From: Sphingobacteriales bacterium
GTDB taxonomy: Bacteria > Bacteroidota > Bacteroidia > Chitinophagales > CAIOSU01
Length of the DNA: 64,000 nucleotides
NCBI GenBank assembly: GCA_027486795.1
Contig: JAIXOI010000009.1
Location: 124,159 to 188,158 of the forward strand
Direction of reading: 5' to 3'
The translations under genes and the position numbers were made by a program. Below the pieces are notes generated by a model, which saw only the letters and a list, made by a program, of their open reading frames with translations, searched no databases and was not told the origin of the DNA. This document shows, piece by piece, positions 27,349 to 37,623 of this stretch (the stretch's first letter is position 1; each line of letters begins with the position of its first letter).

Positions 27349-30144
27349 TTGGCGAGATTGCTGGGTTTGTTGATATTGCTCGTATTTGCGGTAGCTTTTC
27401 ATGCCCATGCAAACCCTGTTTTGTCCTATTTTACATACAACACCGACTTCGTATTAGTAACGCCTTCCGATACAGTTCCCAAAAATAGCAACGTTACCAG
27501 AAAGGGTAACAAGCTAATTACTACCGACAGTACCGTTGTAATAGCAACGGACAGCGTAATACTATTATTGCCAAATGATACCATATTGAAAGATACCACT
27601 AAAAATTTAGTGGATGACATAAGGCCCCTAACGCCTGATGAAATGATGTATCAAGTTTCGGCCGATTCGTTTGATGCCGCTGTGCAATATAATGCAAGCG
27701 ACTCATTGATTTATGATATACTGGATGAAAAGGTACACCTATATGGCAACGCTATTGTGGTATATAAGGACTTAACCCTAGAGGCAAACTATATTCAGCT
27801 TGATTGGGCCAACAATATGGTGATTGCCGAGTCATTGAAAGATTCGTTGGGCAATTCGGTGGAGAAGGCCAAGTTTAAGGATGCAGAGAGCGAGTACTTT
27901 GCCAAAACAATAATGTATAATTTCAAAACCAAGAAGGGAAAAGTAATTGAGGCCCGCACACAAGAAGGGGAAGGCTACATACATGCCGATACCATAAAAC
28001 GCAATGAACATGAGGAGTGGTACGCCCGAAACGGCAAGTATACCACCTGTGACTTAGACCATCCGCATTTTTACATCAGTGCCAAAAAACTGAAACTAGT
28101 ACCTGATAAGGTTATTGTTTCGGGCCCGGCCAATTTGGTTATACACGATATTCCCACGCCGCTTTTTGCGCCTTTTGGCATATTTCCCATCCAAAAAACG
28201 CGTCGCTCGGGCATCATTCTGCCGCAATATGGCGCCGAGCAAAACCGTGGTTTCTTTTTTAGGGATGGCGGCTACTACTTTCACGTAAGCGAGTACTTTG
28301 ATATGGCCCTCACGGGCTCTATTTATACCAATGGCAGTTGGGGTTTGGGCAATACCATGCGCTACACTAGGCGTTATAAATACAATGGCAATTTGCTGTT
28401 GGCCTATAATAGAAACCGCACCGGCGATGTAGAGGCGCCAACGTTTAATGTGCTCAACGATTTTAGGGTTACTTGGTCGCACAACCAAGATAGTAAGGCG
28501 CGCCCTGGCAGTCGTTTCTCGGCAAATGCCAATTTTGGTACGGCAACTTACGATAAGAACACCAATAACACCAACCAAAGCCAAGTGGTGCGAAATACGC
28601 TCAACTCGAACATTTCGTACAGCAAATCGTGGGCAGGTAAGCCATACAATTTTGGTGTCAATATTCGCCACGACCAAAACTTAGTGAACCGTACCGTAAA
28701 TCTTACCCTGCCCGACATAAACTTTGCCCTCACCACCATTGCCCCATTTCAGCGTAAAATACCGGCTGCTAAAAAGGCTTGGTACGAAACCATTACTATT
28801 GGCTATACCGCCAATATTGCCAACCGAATTGAGGCCATAGACTCTAATTTCTTAACGGTAAGTACATTTGAGAATATGAAATCGGGTATGAAGCATACTA
28901 TACCTGTGGGCAGCAATTTCAGGGTATTGAAGTATTTTACTGTAAACCCGCGTTTCAATTACAACGAAACCTGGTACATTAAAAATGTAGAGAAAAACTG
29001 GGACCCAACCACGCGGTATATAACCTCTACACAGTTGATTGGCGACAGCACCATTACTACTATTGATACGGTGTATGGCCAAGTGGTGGCCGATACTTTT
29101 TATAAGTTTAAGCCTGCCCGCGATTTCAACTTTCAAACCTCAATTACTACCAAAATATTTGGCATGCTGCAGTTTAAGCGCAGTAAGTTAAAGGCAATAA
29201 GGCACGTGATGACGCCGACTTTGACATTTACCTACCGACCCGATTTCAGTAAGCCTCGCTGGGGCTATTACAAGGACGTGCAGATAAATGCCGAGGGGAA
29301 AAAGCAGCGCTACTCCATTTATGAACCAGTGCAGTCATTGTTTGGGGCGCCATCGGCAGGAGAGCAAATGAGCTTGGGTATAAACGTGACGAATAACTTG
29401 GAAATGAAAATTTTCTCGAAAGACGATACCATCAAAAATGAGAAGAAAGTAAAGCTAATTGATAACTTCTCTTTAAATACAAACTACAACTTTGCAGCCG
29501 ACTCATTGAAATTGGCTCCGCTATCAATGAACATGAATACTACCTTGTTTGGTAAGCTCAATATCAATTTCAACACCGTTCTCGACCCGTATGTTTATGA
29601 TGAGCGAAACGTTAAGGTTGACCGCTTTTTGTGGCAGGAAGACCGCCGGTTGGTGCAATTGCGCAGCTTCAATTTTACAATAGGTAGCAGTTTCCGCTCT
29701 AAACAAGGTAGCAGCGACACACCCAGTGTAAAAGAAGGTAGGGAGCAAGAGCGCGATATTGTAATGGCTAACTATACCAATTATTATGATTTTAATGTGC
29801 CTTGGAGTTTCAATTTCAATTACAACTTTGGTATGCGCAGGGGCTCAACCAACAACCCCGATACATTGGTTATAAGCAGCAACAGCATTACCCTTGGTGC
29901 CGATGTAACCATTACCGGAAAGTGGAAAGTGGATGTTGCCGCGGCTTACGATTTTTCGAAAAACAGCTTGGTATATGCCAGCATGAACGTAATACGCGAT
30001 ATGCATTGTTGGGTTTTGAGTTTCAACTGGGTACCGTTTCCGCTCGAGCGCCAAACGTATGCCATACAGCTCAACGTAAAATCGCAAGTGTTGCAAGAGC
30101 TAAAGCTAAGCAGAAAGAAAAACGTGTTTGATAGTGCGTTTTAA
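27349..30144 (+). CDS. lptD: LPS-assembly protein LptD homologue
   Basis: 931 residues from a TTG start. TTG 27358 or 27367 are equally possible, since all precede the signal peptide (LLGLLILLVFAVAFHAHAN). Residues about 115-230 form the periplasmic OstA/LptA-like jellyroll (EKVHLYGNAIVVYKDLTLEA). Residues about 250-300 (NLVIHDIPTPLFAPFGIFPI) match the LptD insertion region at the lateral gate. The rest is a very large beta-barrel. LptD receives LPS from the periplasmic bridge and inserts it in the outer leaflet. LptE was not seen. It is divergent from the amidase operon that ends in an OstA-like protein, which supports the assignment. Confidence 0.9.
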   Translation: MARLLGLLILLVFAVAFHAHANPVLSYFTYNTDFVLVTPSDTVPKNSNVTRKGNKLITTDSTVVIATDSVILLLPNDTILKDTTKNLVDDIRPLTPDEMMYQVSADSFDAAVQYNASDSLIYDILDEKVHLYGNAIVVYKDLTLEANYIQLDWANNMVIAESLKDSLGNSVEKAKFKDAESEYFAKTIMYNFKTKKGKVIEARTQEGEGYIHADTIKRNEHEEWYARNGKYTTCDLDHPHFYISAKKLKLVPDKVIVSGPANLVIHDIPTPLFAPFGIFPIQKTRRSGIILPQYGAEQNRGFFFRDGGYYFHVSEYFDMALTGSIYTNGSWGLGNTMRYTRRYKYNGNLLLAYNRNRTGDVEAPTFNVLNDFRVTWSHNQDSKARPGSRFSANANFGTATYDKNTNNTNQSQVVRNTLNSNISYSKSWAGKPYNFGVNIRHDQNLVNRTVNLTLPDINFALTTIAPFQRKIPAAKKAWYETITIGYTANIANRIEAIDSNFLTVSTFENMKSGMKHTIPVGSNFRVLKYFTVNPRFNYNETWYIKNVEKNWDPTTRYITSTQLIGDSTITTIDTVYGQVVADTFYKFKPARDFNFQTSITTKIFGMLQFKRSKLKAIRHVMTPTLTFTYRPDFSKPRWGYYKDVQINAEGKKQRYSIYEPVQSLFGAPSAGEQMSLGINVTNNLEMKIFSKDDTIKNEKKVKLIDNFSLNTNYNFAADSLKLAPLSMNMNTTLFGKLNINFNTVLDPYVYDERNVKVDRFLWQEDRRLVQLRSFNFTIGSSFRSKQGSSDTPSVKEGREQERDIVMANYTNYYDFNVPWSFNFNYNFGMRRGSTNNPDTLVISSNSITLGADVTITGKWKVDVAAAYDFSKNSLVYASMNVIRDMHCWVLSFNWVPFPLERQTYAIQLNVKSQVLQELKLSRKKNVFDSAF

Positions 30145-30162
30145 TGCAATACTTAGTAGTAT

Positions 30163-30199
30163 AAAAAAGCCCTCAAGAACTTGTCCTGAGGGCATTTTT
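30163..30199. terminator. Bidirectional intrinsic terminator
   Basis: A 7-bp GC-rich stem (GCCCTCA 30169-30175 with TGAGGGC 30187-30193) is flanked by A-runs on the left and T-runs on the right. It lies between the convergent lptD and giant-repeat-protein genes. Confidence 0.85.
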
Positions 30200-30216
30200 A
30201 TTAACTGGATCAAAAT

Positions 30217-33200
30217 TTAATTGTTAACCCTTAGCTGTCCATTGTTCTTTATTCGAACATCGCCGCCATTGTTTATTACATTTTTGGCTTTACCAATAAT
30301 ACCAGTAGCCAACTCAAACGTGCCCGTTGTTACGGTTACATCTTGAGTTGCTTCAAATACATCGGATATGGTTACTTTTCCAGAGGTTTTATCAACCACT
30401 AGGTTGTAGAATTTATTGCCGTATGACAGAATAGTACGATTGCCACTACCGGTAAAGGTAACCGAGCCTGTAGCTGGGGTAAAAGTACCTTGGCTTACCC
30501 AGTTGCCCGCTACGTTTAGATTGTTGCTGCTTACTACGGTTACCGTTGCTGCTGTTCCTATGGTTACATTATTGGCGTTAGAAGTAGCATTGATAGTGGC
30601 ATTATTGGAATTGCTAACACACTGTTGTGCCAAGGTATTTGATACTACAAATACGTTTGTTGCGGTTGTAGGTACAGCGCTGGCTAAACTAAAGGTACCA
30701 TTGCTATTCAAAACATACCAATTGGCTGCAGTGGTCCAATTATTGGTAGTATTGCCAGCCCATAGGTAGTCGCTAGTGGCCATAGGAGTGCTTACACTGC
30801 CATTTATGGCTGCAAGGTTTGGTTGCGTAACGGTCATCGTTTCGCTGTCGGTGGCAGTAGGCGTCGATAGGCAAGAGGCGTTGCTTGTCATTTCCACTGC
30901 TACCACATCGCCAGTTAACAAAGCACTATTGTTATAGGAGCTACCTGTAGCTATGTTATTGCCGTTCAATGTCCATTGATAAGTAGGTGTAGTACCTCCA
31001 TTGGTAGGTGTTGCTGTAAAATTGACGGCAAGGCCCACGCAAACGGTGTTGCTACCAATATTGTTAGATATAGCAACTGAAGGCGTTGTGCCACCTGTAA
31101 CGGTTACGTTGCGCGTAGCGGTAGTTGTGCCACCACAGCCTGCGGCCGTTGCGGTTACCACAAAGTCACTTGTTACACTACTTACTGTACCCGTATTGGC
31201 ATCAATACTTGCACCACCAGTTACACTATAGGTAATAGTACCATTGCTTACAGTAGCAGTGTAGTTATCGGTACCACCAGTACATAAGGTGGTATTACCA
31301 GCGGTAAATGTTGGTGTGCCCACATTTGGCGTAACCGTTACTGAACGTGTTGCGGTAGTTGGGCCATTGCAACCCGTACCAGTGGCCGTTACCACGAAAT
31401 CACTGGTAACGCTTGTTACAGCACCACTTGAGGCATTAATACTCGCACCGCCCGTTACACTATAACTTACTGTTCCGTTGCTTACGGTTGCCGTATAGGT
31501 GCTTGTAGCCCCAGCGCATAAAGTAGTAGCCCCTGCTGTAAATGTAGGTGTAGTAATGTCTGGATTGATGGTTATCTGGATTGCGTTACTCACATTTGGT
31601 GTGGTACAGCTGCCTGAGGTGACCGTTCTGCGGTACCAAGTACCTTGGCTTAATGCACCAGGTGAATAGTCAATTGTGTTAGTACTTCCAATAGCATTGA
31701 AACCAGCAGTTCCTGATGTTGTGCTAACTTCCCATGAGTAGGTATAGCTGCCGCTGCCACCCGTAGGGGTACTGCCTGTAAGCGTTGCTGGCGAAGCACC
31801 GGAACAAATACTTTGATTACCACTTATGGTATTGTTTGCAATTGCATTTTGAACTGAAACGGCCAAAGTAGCACAAGTAGTGGTATTTGGGCAAGTGCTG
31901 CCACCTATAAGGCGAACAAAATAAGTAGTACCTACGGTAGGTGCCACGGTAACGGTATTGCTACTTGTAGTGGCAAACAAAGTGCCGCCACAACTGCCGG
32001 TGTACCATTGATAGCTAGCACCACTGCCTTGCGAGCCGCCAGTGGCTGTAAGCGTAGTACTGGTGCCATTGCAAAGGGTATTTCCGGCACTTGAGGTTAT
32101 GGTAGTAGGCGCTGTGTTGGCATTGTCGCTAACAGCAATGGTTATACGTTTGCACGATGTTGCACCATTACAACCAATAGCATATACATCAAACTTATAG
32201 GTACCTGCTGAGGTAAAGGTAAGTGTGCGAGAATTGGCCTCACAAGCATACGGGTCGAAAATCAAATCGAATAATGGATAAGGAATACCTTCTTGACAAC
32301 TGGCAATTTCAAATCCGAGGAATGTAACTGGGGTCGTCCAATTGTAAACGCTTCCTTCGGCCAAGCTACCATTTACAGTAAGGGTGGTAGTAGCTCCAAC
32401 ACAAAGATTGGTACCTGCCGAAGATGTAATGCTATTTACTACGTTTGGCACGCCAGTGCTAAACGACCATATAGGCATACTGGCTGCACTAGGTGCGCCA
32501 AGCGCATTGCGTGGTACAATGCGCCAGTAATAGGTGGTGTTTGAAGCTAGCGATGGTGCCAAATAAGTATTTGCTTGGTTAGTACCGTTAATGATGTTGG
32601 TTGGCGGGTTGTTAGTGCCAAAATATACATCATATCCAGTAGGCAATCCATCTACAGGGCTCCAAGAAAGGATACTGTTGGTACATTGGTTGGTAGCTCC
32701 ATTTTCAGGGAAATTGTACACTATACATGTAGGTGCCGCTGTTGGGGCAATTGGGGTACTGCGTGTAAAGGTCAATTTCGAGTTAGTCGTTGGCACCGTT
32801 GATAGGTTATTCACCGGATTACTGCTAAACGTAATGCTGTTGGCAGTTTGTTGGGTAAACAACTTAGCCGTATTCAGAGTAGATGAAATAGTAGATGAGT
32901 TGATACCACAAGTATAGTTCTTGCTGTCCTCATCCGCACCACTCGACATAGTACCGTAAGCAAATTCTATGTTTCCTGTTTCGTAAATAATAACTTGGAA
33001 GTTATAGTTACCATAGCTACAAGAAGTGCAATTGTCGGTATCCACATACTTCGACATACCTCTCCACTGCACCGTCAAGCGGTTCGGTGATGCATCAGTG
33101 CGGTAGTGGAAACTGTTGGCAAACGATTGGCCATTTGGCTGCAAATCATCGTAAAACGGTGCCAAGGATTGCACGGTTCCCAGTTTGTCAAATAACGAGA

Positions 33201-36200
33201 ACGTATTGTTGTAATAAGAATAGTTCTCAGCATCGCCACATGAGCGTATATCTGCACCTGTGGCTGGGGTTACGGTATTGAAGGTAATAAAGCCCTCTGA
33301 CGACATGCGGAACTGGGTGTAAACTGCTCCATCAAATGGAAAGCTGAATCCGATATTGAGGTTTTGGCTCAAGTTGTCATCTGAAGTGCCATTGCGCCAC
33401 GTAGGAACAGAACCACCGCTAGATATATCAGTAATACCAACACCAGTGTTTCGGGTTACTGCATAGGCATCAATACCATCTGCAAAGGCAGTGACACCCA
33501 TACGCGGGCTTTCGCATGCTCCACCCGAAGTATAGTATTTAGTAACATAATAGTTGGTTGAGTTGGTAGGGGTTACTGTATACGAAGCGCTAGTTGATTG
33601 TACCGTAGTACTGGTAATCGAATTATACCACCTGTATCCCTCGCCGGCACCGGCACCAGTAGTGGTCATGGTTACGGCTCCTGTTGAGCAGTTATAACTG
33701 CTGGTTGGTGCCGTTGGCGATGTTGGTGCAGCAGTGCCTGTAACCGATGCAGAAGACCCTGTAAAGCCAGAGCTTCGGGTACAACCGTTGGCCGATGTTA
33801 CACTTACCAAAGCATAGGTATTAGTACCGGTTGAGGTTCCGTTTTGTGAATTGAACGGTGTGCCGCTGACAACACCTGTAGTATTTTGGCTACTTGGGTT
33901 GTAGGTAATAAAAAACGGCCCAGTACCTGATGTTGCAGTGAATGTAAGTGGCGCAAATTCTCCAGCACAAACTGTACCACCAGCTGTAAGACTACCCTGT
34001 GGTACAGCGTTCATATTTACTTGGCTAGTAGAAGCCACATCCGAACATCCCGATGTCGTATTGGTAACGGTAACGGTATAAGTGGTGGCAACCGACGGGT
34101 TGGCTGTTGGGTTTTGAGCCGATGAGGTAAAGCCTGCTGGCGATGAACTCCAAGCATAGCTGTAGGTGGCTGCTGGTGGCGTATAGGTAAGCGATATATT
34201 GTCAACCGAAGCCGGGGGCTGTGTGCCGGTTGCGTTATCGTTTTTCCAGGTAAACACAAGGTTAAAGGTGGTACCTGCCACTGGCAGGTTGTTAATGTTC
34301 ACGGTTTGATAGTTGGTATAGGTGCTATTGTCGGGCTGGGTAAAAATATTGGTATAGCCGCTCAAGGTTGTTGTTTGGCCCGATGGTGTGCCAGCCGTTA
34401 ATGCACCAGTACCACGGTAAACCAACAATTGATCCCAGTTGCTGCCTTCTCCCCTGCTTTTCAATAAAAAGCTAAGGTTGATGTTGGTAACACCAGCCGG
34501 TACTGTTATGCTCTTAACTAAGTGTACGGTTTGCGAAGTAGTAGTAGTGTAGCTATTAGCTGTGCCATTATTGGAGATATAAGCAGACCTTGCCCCACCA
34601 CCAATGGTGGCAGTACCCACCACCCAGTTGTTAGTGCTAGAGTTTACAACCGTCCAGCCATTGGCAGCAAAGGTGGTGCCCAGTTCAAACCCGCCATCGC
34701 CTGCGGGGTCAATTAGTGTAACGGTGCCTTCAGCGCCGCTTGAAGTAAGGTTCACCGCACCGCCAGGGCACACTGCAGTAGTATTTACTGCAGCAGTTGC
34801 ATTTACGGTTGGGCCTGCTTTTACCACAACGGTAGCTGTGTTATTACAACCACTGCTGGTTTCAGTAACGGTGTAAGTTGTATTTGATGATGGATTGGCA
34901 GTAACAATAGCACCCGAAGTGGCGGATAGGCCAGTTGCTGGAGACCAGGTATAAGTTGATGCACCCGATGCGGTAAGCGATACGCCAACACCACCACATG
35001 CCGAAGCTGCTGATGGACTTACGGTAACCGTTGGCCCTGCACTAGTTGCTATTGCAAATGTGCGCGCTGTGCCGTTGCCACAGATATTGCTCGGGGTAAC
35101 GGTTATATTGCCAGTGCCTGAGCCTACAGTAACGGTGATAGCACTTGTGCCCGTGCCGCCAGTGATACTCCAACCGCTACCAGGGAAAGCCCAAGTATAA
35201 GTTACACCTGCTGCATTGGTTACGCTATAAGCCTGAGATGAACCGGAGCAAGGAGCAGCAAGACCAGTAACCGTGCTTGGTTGAGCTGGTACATCGTTTA
35301 CGGTTACGGTTACCTGCGCGCAAGTGCTGGTTTCGCAGCTAGAGGTTGCCCTAGCAAAATAAGTAGTGGTAGTAGTTGGGGCCGCAATGGTGAGGGTTGC
35401 TGTATTGCCGCTAATGGTGCCCGTGCCTAATGAGCCCGTGCCGCAACTGGTGCTAAAAAACTCCACCGAGGTGTAGCCCGATACTGTGGGTAGCATATCG
35501 CCGCTGGCGGGGAAGGTAGCCGTGAGCGTAATATTGGCGGGCCTAGCGGCCAAGCAATAACTAGTAACAGTTGAGGTTAGGCTGGTGGGCGCCGGCGCAT
35601 TGCGGTTTTGTACCAATATTGTCGATGTATATGCTGTTGCGGCGCATACCCCGCTTTGCACCCTTACCCGCATCCTATCGGCACCGGGGTTGGGGTAAAA
35701 GCAGCAAGTACCTGCATTGGCACCCGATACCCAAGGATACCAGTTGCCAGCGGCATCGCCATACTCCCATTGCGGGGTACCTGTAAAACCTGAAAGTGTT
35801 ACTTGTGCAATATTGCCCAAGTGGTCGCAGGTGCTTACTGGGCCAGTGTTGTTTAAAGTTCCCAACACGGGCACTGGGTCTACCGTAATAGTAACGCTGC
35901 CCGTCATGGTGGTAGTGCAAAAACCTGATGCACTGGCTTGTACAGTATATACCCCTGCCGCCGTTTGCGTGCCAAAACTAATGGCCGAACCCGTGCCTGC
36001 AACTGGCGAACCCGCAGCCACGCCATCATCAAACAATTGGTAGCTAAGCCCACTCTGCGACCCGCTAAGCCCTACCGCCAAACCTGCACCTGAGGCACAA
36101 CGTGTGCCGCCGCCTGTAACGCTAAAAGAGGTAGGTACTGTACAAGGGTTGAAACATGATACCGTAGCTGCCCAGCCATTGCCTATAGTTAGGTTGTCCG

Positions 36201-37623
36201 ATCTAAAGCGAATGGTTAAAGAGCCATCAGCTGCGGTAGAAGTTATCGTACCTGGGCTGCCACTGCCGCGCCATGAGCCTGCCGGGCAGGTGGTGGCATC
36301 CGAACCTACGCCCAAGCCTGATGAGATTAATGGTGCTGCAATAGAGTTGCCATTGTAAATCATCATACCATCGAAAAGATTTTCGGTAGCAAAAGCCGTA
36401 AACGTGAGCCTCACTTTTTGGCCGGTAGTGCCTACCGCTGGATAGAAGGTATAAGTAAAATCTTGGCTATTGCCATAAGAGCCTCCAGAGCCGCCCGAAT
36501 CATAAAAAATACCGCTACAAGCATAAGCACTGTTGCTGGCAGTCATGTTCCAAGAAGTAACGGTGTATGTTACCACATTGGAAAATGCCTGTAGGCCTGA
36601 TGTGTTACAAGTTCTTTTTACCCTTGCATACAAAGTGCTTTGTGCACTGGCTGCAAATGGGGTGCCGCTATTGGTGCCCCAGTCGGTCCAGTTCACGTTA
36701 TCATACGAGAATTGCCACAGGTTTGAAAAAGGACTCCCCGTGGAACCGCCCGAATACGTAAGGTTGAAAGCTGTGCCTGCCGCACCGCTAGCAACGCTAA
36801 TGGCCGCTGTTGGCGCCGTTGGCGTGCCCGAGCAGGTTGGGGGGGTCCAACGAAAAGTTAATCCACTTGTTGGAACTTGGGTGTTAGTGCTGCGGGTGTT
36901 ACATGTAGCGGCATTACTAGCGCCAGCGGATGTGGCAGACCATTGAAGCGTACCAGAAGCTAGCGACCTATTATTGTAATCGGTATTGGCAGCGCCCCTT
37001 AATCCTACTTGAACAGGTATGTCTGTTGTTACGGCAGTATTACAAGCACCATACATTATCTCTATCACGTTGGTGCCTTCATAGAGCCTTATCTGAAAAT
37101 TGAAATCCGCAGCTACCGAAGCTCCAGAGTACCTTCTCGCATTGTTCCATTGAACGATAAGCGCCCTATTTGGCGAAACACCCGTTGTACCTTGCACTAT
37201 GGTAGAGCTATTGCTTACTAAATCCCTCCCCAAAGCAGAAACGGCCCCTGCATAGCCCGTTGTTTGTGAAATTGGAGCATATGTAGCAGCGGTGGATGCA
37301 GTTGACCCAAAAGTAATATACCCGTTACCGTTTACCGAGCAGGTAGTATAGCCAGTACCGTTAAAATTAAAAGTAAACGGAATGGTAACCGTAGCAGGGG
37401 TTGGGTCATCCCAACCGCTAGCATGCACCGAAGTGCCCGCTATGGCCGAGTAGGTGCCCGTGGCTTGGCTAAATGTGTAACCACTTACCTGCCCTAAAGC
37501 ACTTTGCCATGATACTACTATTAGCATCACCAACAAGGCCAATGTTTTTGTAATAAAGTTAATTTTCTTACCGTGTAAAAGTAACAGGCTGATACTAATG
37601 GCAGAAGTATATTTGTGCTTCAT
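30217..37623 (-). CDS. Giant secreted Ig-like/CUB-like repeat protein without a visible T9SS signal
   Basis: 2,468 residues from ATG 37623. An extension to 37686 would run through leader hairpins and is rejected. The signal peptide ends at QSALGQ. The N-domain has YTFSQATGTYSAIAGTSV, common in secreted Bacteroidota proteins. A CUB-like domain follows (Cys-bounded, around DNA 36160-36540). Then come many Ser/Thr/Gly-rich Ig-like units with Cys pairs and GTTYFVR-like closing strands, a Fn3-like unit near 32500-32700, and a nearly duplicated 76-residue unit (31095-31551). The C-terminus (NNWTTAANWY, then VTFTGSGNRTILSYGNKFYN) is a beta-solenoid-like region that usually precedes a sorting domain, but the protein stops at GQLRVNN. 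It is presumably a surface or matrix protein. The export route is unclear. Confidence 0.85.
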   Translation of the reverse strand: MKHKYTSAISISLLLLHGKKINFITKTLALLVMLIVVSWQSALGQVSGYTFSQATGTYSAIAGTSVHASGWDDPTPATVTIPFTFNFNGTGYTTCSVNGNGYITFGSTASTAATYAPISQTTGYAGAVSALGRDLVSNSSTIVQGTTGVSPNRALIVQWNNARRYSGASVAADFNFQIRLYEGTNVIEIMYGACNTAVTTDIPVQVGLRGAANTDYNNRSLASGTLQWSATSAGASNAATCNTRSTNTQVPTSGLTFRWTPPTCSGTPTAPTAAISVASGAAGTAFNLTYSGGSTGSPFSNLWQFSYDNVNWTDWGTNSGTPFAASAQSTLYARVKRTCNTSGLQAFSNVVTYTVTSWNMTASNSAYACSGIFYDSGGSGGSYGNSQDFTYTFYPAVGTTGQKVRLTFTAFATENLFDGMMIYNGNSIAAPLISSGLGVGSDATTCPAGSWRGSGSPGTITSTAADGSLTIRFRSDNLTIGNGWAATVSCFNPCTVPTSFSVTGGGTRCASGAGLAVGLSGSQSGLSYQLFDDGVAAGSPVAGTGSAISFGTQTAAGVYTVQASASGFCTTTMTGSVTITVDPVPVLGTLNNTGPVSTCDHLGNIAQVTLSGFTGTPQWEYGDAAGNWYPWVSGANAGTCCFYPNPGADRMRVRVQSGVCAATAYTSTILVQNRNAPAPTSLTSTVTSYCLAARPANITLTATFPASGDMLPTVSGYTSVEFFSTSCGTGSLGTGTISGNTATLTIAAPTTTTTYFARATSSCETSTCAQVTVTVNDVPAQPSTVTGLAAPCSGSSQAYSVTNAAGVTYTWAFPGSGWSITGGTGTSAITVTVGSGTGNITVTPSNICGNGTARTFAIATSAGPTVTVSPSAASACGGVGVSLTASGASTYTWSPATGLSATSGAIVTANPSSNTTYTVTETSSGCNNTATVVVKAGPTVNATAAVNTTAVCPGGAVNLTSSGAEGTVTLIDPAGDGGFELGTTFAANGWTVVNSSTNNWVVGTATIGGGARSAYISNNGTANSYTTTTSQTVHLVKSITVPAGVTNINLSFLLKSRGEGSNWDQLLVYRGTGALTAGTPSGQTTTLSGYTNIFTQPDNSTYTNYQTVNINNLPVAGTTFNLVFTWKNDNATGTQPPASVDNISLTYTPPAATYSYAWSSSPAGFTSSAQNPTANPSVATTYTVTVTNTTSGCSDVASTSQVNMNAVPQGSLTAGGTVCAGEFAPLTFTATSGTGPFFITYNPSSQNTTGVVSGTPFNSQNGTSTGTNTYALVSVTSANGCTRSSGFTGSSASVTGTAAPTSPTAPTSSYNCSTGAVTMTTTGAGAGEGYRWYNSITSTTVQSTSASYTVTPTNSTNYYVTKYYTSGGACESPRMGVTAFADGIDAYAVTRNTGVGITDISSGGSVPTWRNGTSDDNLSQNLNIGFSFPFDGAVYTQFRMSSEGFITFNTVTPATGADIRSCGDAENYSYYNNTFSLFDKLGTVQSLAPFYDDLQPNGQSFANSFHYRTDASPNRLTVQWRGMSKYVDTDNCTSCSYGNYNFQVIIYETGNIEFAYGTMSSGADEDSKNYTCGINSSTISSTLNTAKLFTQQTANSITFSSNPVNNLSTVPTTNSKLTFTRSTPIAPTAAPTCIVYNFPENGATNQCTNSILSWSPVDGLPTGYDVYFGTNNPPTNIINGTNQANTYLAPSLASNTTYYWRIVPRNALGAPSAASMPIWSFSTGVPNVVNSITSSAGTNLCVGATTTLTVNGSLAEGSVYNWTTPVTFLGFEIASCQEGIPYPLFDLIFDPYACEANSRTLTFTSAGTYKFDVYAIGCNGATSCKRITIAVSDNANTAPTTITSSAGNTLCNGTSTTLTATGGSQGSGASYQWYTGSCGGTLFATTSSNTVTVAPTVGTTYFVRLIGGSTCPNTTTCATLAVSVQNAIANNTISGNQSICSGASPATLTGSTPTGGSGSYTYSWEVSTTSGTAGFNAIGSTNTIDYSPGALSQGTWYRRTVTSGSCTTPNVSNAIQITINPDITTPTFTAGATTLCAGATSTYTATVSNGTVSYSVTGGASINASSGAVTSVTSDFVVTATGTGCNGPTTATRSVTVTPNVGTPTFTAGNTTLCTGGTDNYTATVSNGTITYSVTGGASIDANTGTVSSVTSDFVVTATAAGCGGTTTATRNVTVTGGTTPSVAISNNIGSNTVCVGLAVNFTATPTNGGTTPTYQWTLNGNNIATGSSYNNSALLTGDVVAVEMTSNASCLSTPTATDSETMTVTQPNLAAINGSVSTPMATSDYLWAGNTTNNWTTAANWYVLNSNGTFSLASAVPTTATNVFVVSNTLAQQCVSNSNNATINATSNANNVTIGTAATVTVVSSNNLNVAGNWVSQGTFTPATGSVTFTGSGNRTILSYGNKFYNLVVDKTSGKVTISDVFEATQDVTVTTGTFELATGIIGKAKNVINNGGDVRIKNNGQLRVNN
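31095..31551 (-). repeat. Tandem duplicated 76-codon unit inside the giant gene
   Basis: Two adjacent units of about 228 bp encode closely similar 76-residue domains. Both open with PTFTAG, contain YTATVSNGT and SVTGGASI, share the exact stretch VTSDFVVTAT, and close with a TATR-x-VTVT strand. High DNA similarity indicates recent duplication or ongoing homogenisation. Confidence 0.85.

Noticed and set aside
28096..28677. A long open frame on the minus strand inside lptD
   Set aside because: It lies fully within the lptD coding region, has Ile/Arg/Val-rich composition typical of an antisense frame and has no signal or motif.
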